In this document: in pieces, positions 5,934 to 8,393 of the stretch
How the letters are laid out: each line of letters begins with the position of its first letter
Position numbering within the stretch: position 1 is the first letter of the stretch
DNA from: an uncultured Sphingobium sp.
GTDB taxonomy: Bacteria; Pseudomonadota; Alphaproteobacteria; Sphingomonadales; Sphingomonadaceae
Assembly: GCA_913773715.1 (NCBI GenBank)
Contig: CAJYHD010000151.1
Location: forward strand, 1-8,393
Length of the DNA: 8,393 nucleotides
Reading direction: 5' to 3'
Program-made: the position numbers and the translations under genes
Notes under the pieces: generated by a model
Databases searched by the model: none
Seen by the model: the letters and a program-made list of their open reading frames with translations, nothing else
What the model was told of the DNA's origin: nothing

Positions 5934-8393
5934 TCCGTTGCCTCCCGCAACAATGGCGCTTCGCCGTCGACCAGGGCGATGGCGCTGTCATAATCCAGTC
6001 TCTGCAAAGCCTGGCCCAATGGGTGCGCTTCGCGATCTCGCTCCGACAATCCCAGCGCATCGGCGAACTCCCCGAATGCCGCGCGCGCGGACAGGCTCTT
6101 GCGAAAGATGAGGGTGCGCAACTTGTCCCGCGCGATTGCGACGCTCAGCGAATCTGCCGAAGCAGAGGCAGGACAAACCATTTGCGCTGCGCGGTCGGCA
6201 TGAAGGCTTCGTGCCGCTGCAAGAGCAGGCTGCATCGCCGCGTCCAGTTCGACGAGCCGGTCCAACGCATCCTGCCATGAGCCATTTGTCAGATGTTTTT
6301 CGATCGACATCGCCACGGCCTGTACCGATGGCAATTCCAGTGATCCCGCCACGCCCTTCAGGCTGTGCGCCAGGCGACGCGCATCGGGCAGGAGACCGGT
6401 ATTGATCTGGACGCGCAATTCCTGCACGACCCCACCATAGGTCTCCGCGAAATTGCCGATGAGCTTGCGCAGCAACGGCGCTTTGCCATTGACGCGGACG
6501 AGTGCTGCATCAAGGTCGAAGGGCGGCAGATAGCGGGGCAGCACCGCATCGGTACCCGCGACGAGCGCCAACTGGGGTATCGCGGCTTCGACCGGGACCG
6601 GTCTTATCCAACGGCTTAGCGTCGAAAAGAGATGGGCGGGATCGATCGGCTTAGCGACATGATCGTTCATGCCGACCGCAAAGCAACGCTGGCGCTCTTC
6701 TTCAAAGGCGTGGGCCGTCATCGCGATGATCGGCATGCGATCAGCACCCCACGTCTCGCGAATGGCGATGGTGGCTTCGATCCCGTCCATTTCGGGCATT
6801 TGCACGTCCATGAGAATAGCCGCATAGTCTGCGCCGAACCCAGCCACGCGGTCGCAGGCGATGCGGCCATTTTCCGCGCAATCGACGATCAGGCCGGCGT
6901 CGGTCAGCAGCTCGAGCGCAATTTCGCGATTGATTTCGTTATCCTCGACCAGCAAGAGCCGCGCGCCGCGCAAGCCGTCCGTCAGTGGCTTTGGTGCCAC
7001 GATTTCGATGGTTGTCGCTGCCGCACGGTCTTGGTGCGGGAATGCAGCTTCAATGGCATTCAGCAGCGCATGCGGATCAATCGGCTTGGAAAGGATCGCC
7101 GAAATACCCGCCGGGTTCGCATCGCCCATGACATCTTCCGCTCCATAGGCCGTGATGACGAGTAACACGGGTAGGGGTGCGTTCTGCTGGGCTTCATGCA
7201 AAGCGCGGACCGTTTCGCTGCCGTCAAGCCCGGGCATTTTCCAGTCGAGCAGGACAAGGTCATAGGGCTGAGCGCGCTCGGCCGCGTCCCGGCAGGCTGC
7301 AACCACTTCGTTCCCCGAGGCGACGAGGTCGATCGGCATGTCCCAACCGGCGAAGATTTCCTGGATGATCTGTCGCGCGGCCGGATTGTCGTCGGCGGCC
7401 AGCACCCGAAGTTTGCTGATATGCGGTTGGGGCCCCGTGTCCGGTCGCGCCGCGGAATGTTCCGGCTCGAGCAGAAATTCGCAGATGAACGTGCTTCCTT
7501 CTCCGACGATGCTTTCGACACAGATGCTGCCGCCCATCTGCTCCATGATCTGGCGGCAGATGGCGAGGCCAAGTCCCGTTCCGCCGAATTTGCGTGTCGT
7601 CGAATTATCGGCTTGCGTAAAACTGTTGAACAGTGATCCCTGATGCTCCAGCGGAATACCGATGCCGCTGTCGCGGACAGACATCGTCATGCCAAGACGG
7701 TCGTCCTCAATCGGGCGTGCCGAAACCTCGATATGAATTTCGCCTTGGGACGAGAATTTCACGGCATTGCTCAACAAGTTGAGCAAAACCTGATTGAAGC
7801 GCAATTCGTCGCCAACCAGCTTGGTCGGCACCTCGCCATCGATCCGGGTGACGATTTGAACGCCCTTGGCCTCGGCGTCCGCCTGGACGAGTTGCACCTG
7901 TGCCGCGACGGCAGACCGCAAGTCGAACGGATGCGCCTCCAATGTCAACTTGCCAGCTTCGTTCTTCGAAAAATCTAGGATGTCGTTGATCAGGCGCAGG
8001 AGAGAGACGGCGCTGTTGTTAATCTTCGTGACATAGTCCTTTTGCTTGCCGTTCAGATCGGTGCGGCCGATAAGGTGGCAGAAGCCAAGGATCGCGTTCA
8101 TCGGCGTACGGATTTCATGGCTCATATTGGCAAGGAACATGCTCTTGGCTTTGCTCGCCTGCTCCGCCTCATGCGTGCGTTCTTCCAACGCTTCATTTTT
8201 GACGAGGATTTCATGACGCATCCGGTCGATGCGATGGAAGCTCGCCACCAACATATCGCTGAGCCACATGAGCGTCACCGTCTGGAAAGCAACGATGGAT
8301 GCGTGAAAGAGGACGCGACCAAGATTGCCTTCGCCGGGAAAAAAAGCAAACGGCAGCAGATATAACAGAAGCAAATGGTGCAGCGCCACAGCG
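5930..8393 (-). CDS. Membrane-bound hybrid histidine kinase (HisKA-HATPase-REC-REC-Hpt), N-terminus outside window
   Basis: The frame is open to the right edge, so the gene is partial; residues are counted here from the GTG at 8389, which is probably not the start. At least two membrane segments (about 4-17 and 27-48) are followed by a short coiled coil (55-83). HisKA comes next with H91 in SHEIRTP, then HATPase_c with N204/N208, DSGIGIP (D240) and GTGLGL (271-ish). Two receivers follow: one at about 327-450 (D334, acceptor D382 in LLDWKMPG, T413, K435) and one at 476-595 (D483, acceptor D528 in LMDVQMPEMDG, T558, K580). An Hpt domain at 624-725 has H675 in AHSLKG. All phosphotransfer residues are present, so it can run a full relay, most likely to the overlapping REC-GGDEF protein. 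A 90-residue tail ends in a YDSAIALV-type helix, as often seen after Hpt in such kinases. The signal is unknown. Confidence 0.95.
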   Translation of the reverse strand, partial: AVALHHLLLLYLLPFAFFPGEGNLGRVLFHASIVAFQTVTLMWLSDMLVASFHRIDRMRHEILVKNEALEERTHEAEQASKAKSMFLANMSHEIRTPMNAILGFCHLIGRTDLNGKQKDYVTKINNSAVSLLRLINDILDFSKNEAGKLTLEAHPFDLRSAVAAQVQLVQADAEAKGVQIVTRIDGEVPTKLVGDELRFNQVLLNLLSNAVKFSSQGEIHIEVSARPIEDDRLGMTMSVRDSGIGIPLEHQGSLFNSFTQADNSTTRKFGGTGLGLAICRQIMEQMGGSICVESIVGEGSTFICEFLLEPEHSAARPDTGPQPHISKLRVLAADDNPAARQIIQEIFAGWDMPIDLVASGNEVVAACRDAAERAQPYDLVLLDWKMPGLDGSETVRALHEAQQNAPLPVLLVITAYGAEDVMGDANPAGISAILSKPIDPHALLNAIEAAFPHQDRAAATTIEIVAPKPLTDGLRGARLLLVEDNEINREIALELLTDAGLIVDCAENGRIACDRVAGFGADYAAILMDVQMPEMDGIEATIAIRETWGADRMPIIAMTAHAFEEERQRCFAVGMNDHVAKPIDPAHLFSTLSRWIRPVPVEAAIPQLALVAGTDAVLPRYLPPFDLDAALVRVNGKAPLLRKLIGNFAETYGGVVQELRVQINTGLLPDARRLAHSLKGVAGSLELPSVQAVAMSIEKHLTNGSWQDALDRLVELDAAMQPALAAARSLHADRAAQMVCPASASADSLSVAIARDKLRTLIFRKSLSARAAFGEFADALGLSERDREAHPLGQALQRLDYDSAIALVDGEAPLLREATE
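5941..5946 (-). promoter_or_regulatory. Shine-Dalgarno of the diguanylate cyclase inside the kinase 3' end
   Basis: On the minus strand GGGAGG lies within the last codons of the kinase, 7 bases before the cyclase ATG (5933-5931). With the ATGA overlap this gives the cyclase its own strong ribosome site as well as coupling to kinase translation, and it fixes the start. Confidence 0.75.

Noticed and set aside
5930..6202. 90-residue C-terminal tail of the kinase as a new domain
   Set aside because: Helical tails ending in a similar D-Y-D-x-A-x-x-L pattern commonly follow Hpt domains in hybrid kinases, so it is probably a known extension.
6632..7165. 177-codon open frame on the plus strand opposite the kinase receivers
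   Set aside because: Antisense to conserved REC2 and REC1 coding sequence, with no domain, no good ribosome site and a composition typical of a shadow frame.
8387..8389. GTG as the true start of the histidine kinase
   Set aside because: The frame stays open to the window edge and the predicted protein would begin directly in a membrane helix of what looks like a larger sensor module.

Overview
The window reads as chromosomal DNA of an alphaproteobacterium, most likely a sphingomonad (Sphingomonas, Sphingobium or Novosphingobium type). This rests on the high GC with TAT-rich tyrosine codons, the many short twin-arginine (Tat) signal peptides, and the gene families present. It is an inference from style, not from a marker gene. 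Genes are packed tightly, the longest gap is 72 bases, and no RNA gene, insertion sequence, CRISPR array or attachment site is visible.

Left part (2-3390, plus strand): a sugar-oxidation operon. It holds the C-terminal end of a hydroxypyruvate-isomerase-like TIM-barrel protein, a Tat-exported gluconate 2-dehydrogenase subunit 3 family protein (small subunit), a second TIM-barrel sugar isomerase/epimerase-like protein with its own Tat signal, and a large GMC flavoprotein dehydrogenase. The large subunit has no signal peptide but carries a cysteine triad spaced like the [3Fe-4S] ligands of direct-electron-transfer glucose dehydrogenases. It is therefore probably exported folded, as a passenger on the small subunit. 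One dehydrogenase with two isomerase/lyase-type TIM barrels resembles pathways in which a sugar or glycoside is oxidised (often at C3) and the keto product is then isomerised, eliminated or hydrated. The substrate cannot be read from the sequence.

Middle (3391-4953, plus strand): a LacI-family repressor with a GTG start set by a strong Shine-Dalgarno, then a small Tat-exported Dabb (A/B-barrel) protein. Both probably belong to the same carbohydrate locus, the first as its regulator and the second as a periplasmic accessory protein or enzyme.

Right part (4971-8393, minus strand): a converging two-gene signalling operon. A membrane-bound hybrid histidine kinase (HisKA-HATPase-REC-REC-Hpt, with its N-terminus beyond the window) overlaps by 4 bases a PleD-like response regulator, REC-GGDEF, with an intact GGEEF active site and an RxxD inhibitory site. 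Together they look like a phosphorelay feeding cyclic-di-GMP synthesis. Nothing in the sequence ties it to the sugar operon beyond adjacency.

The best candidate for new biology is the periplasmic oxidation and keto-sugar-processing cassette at the left.
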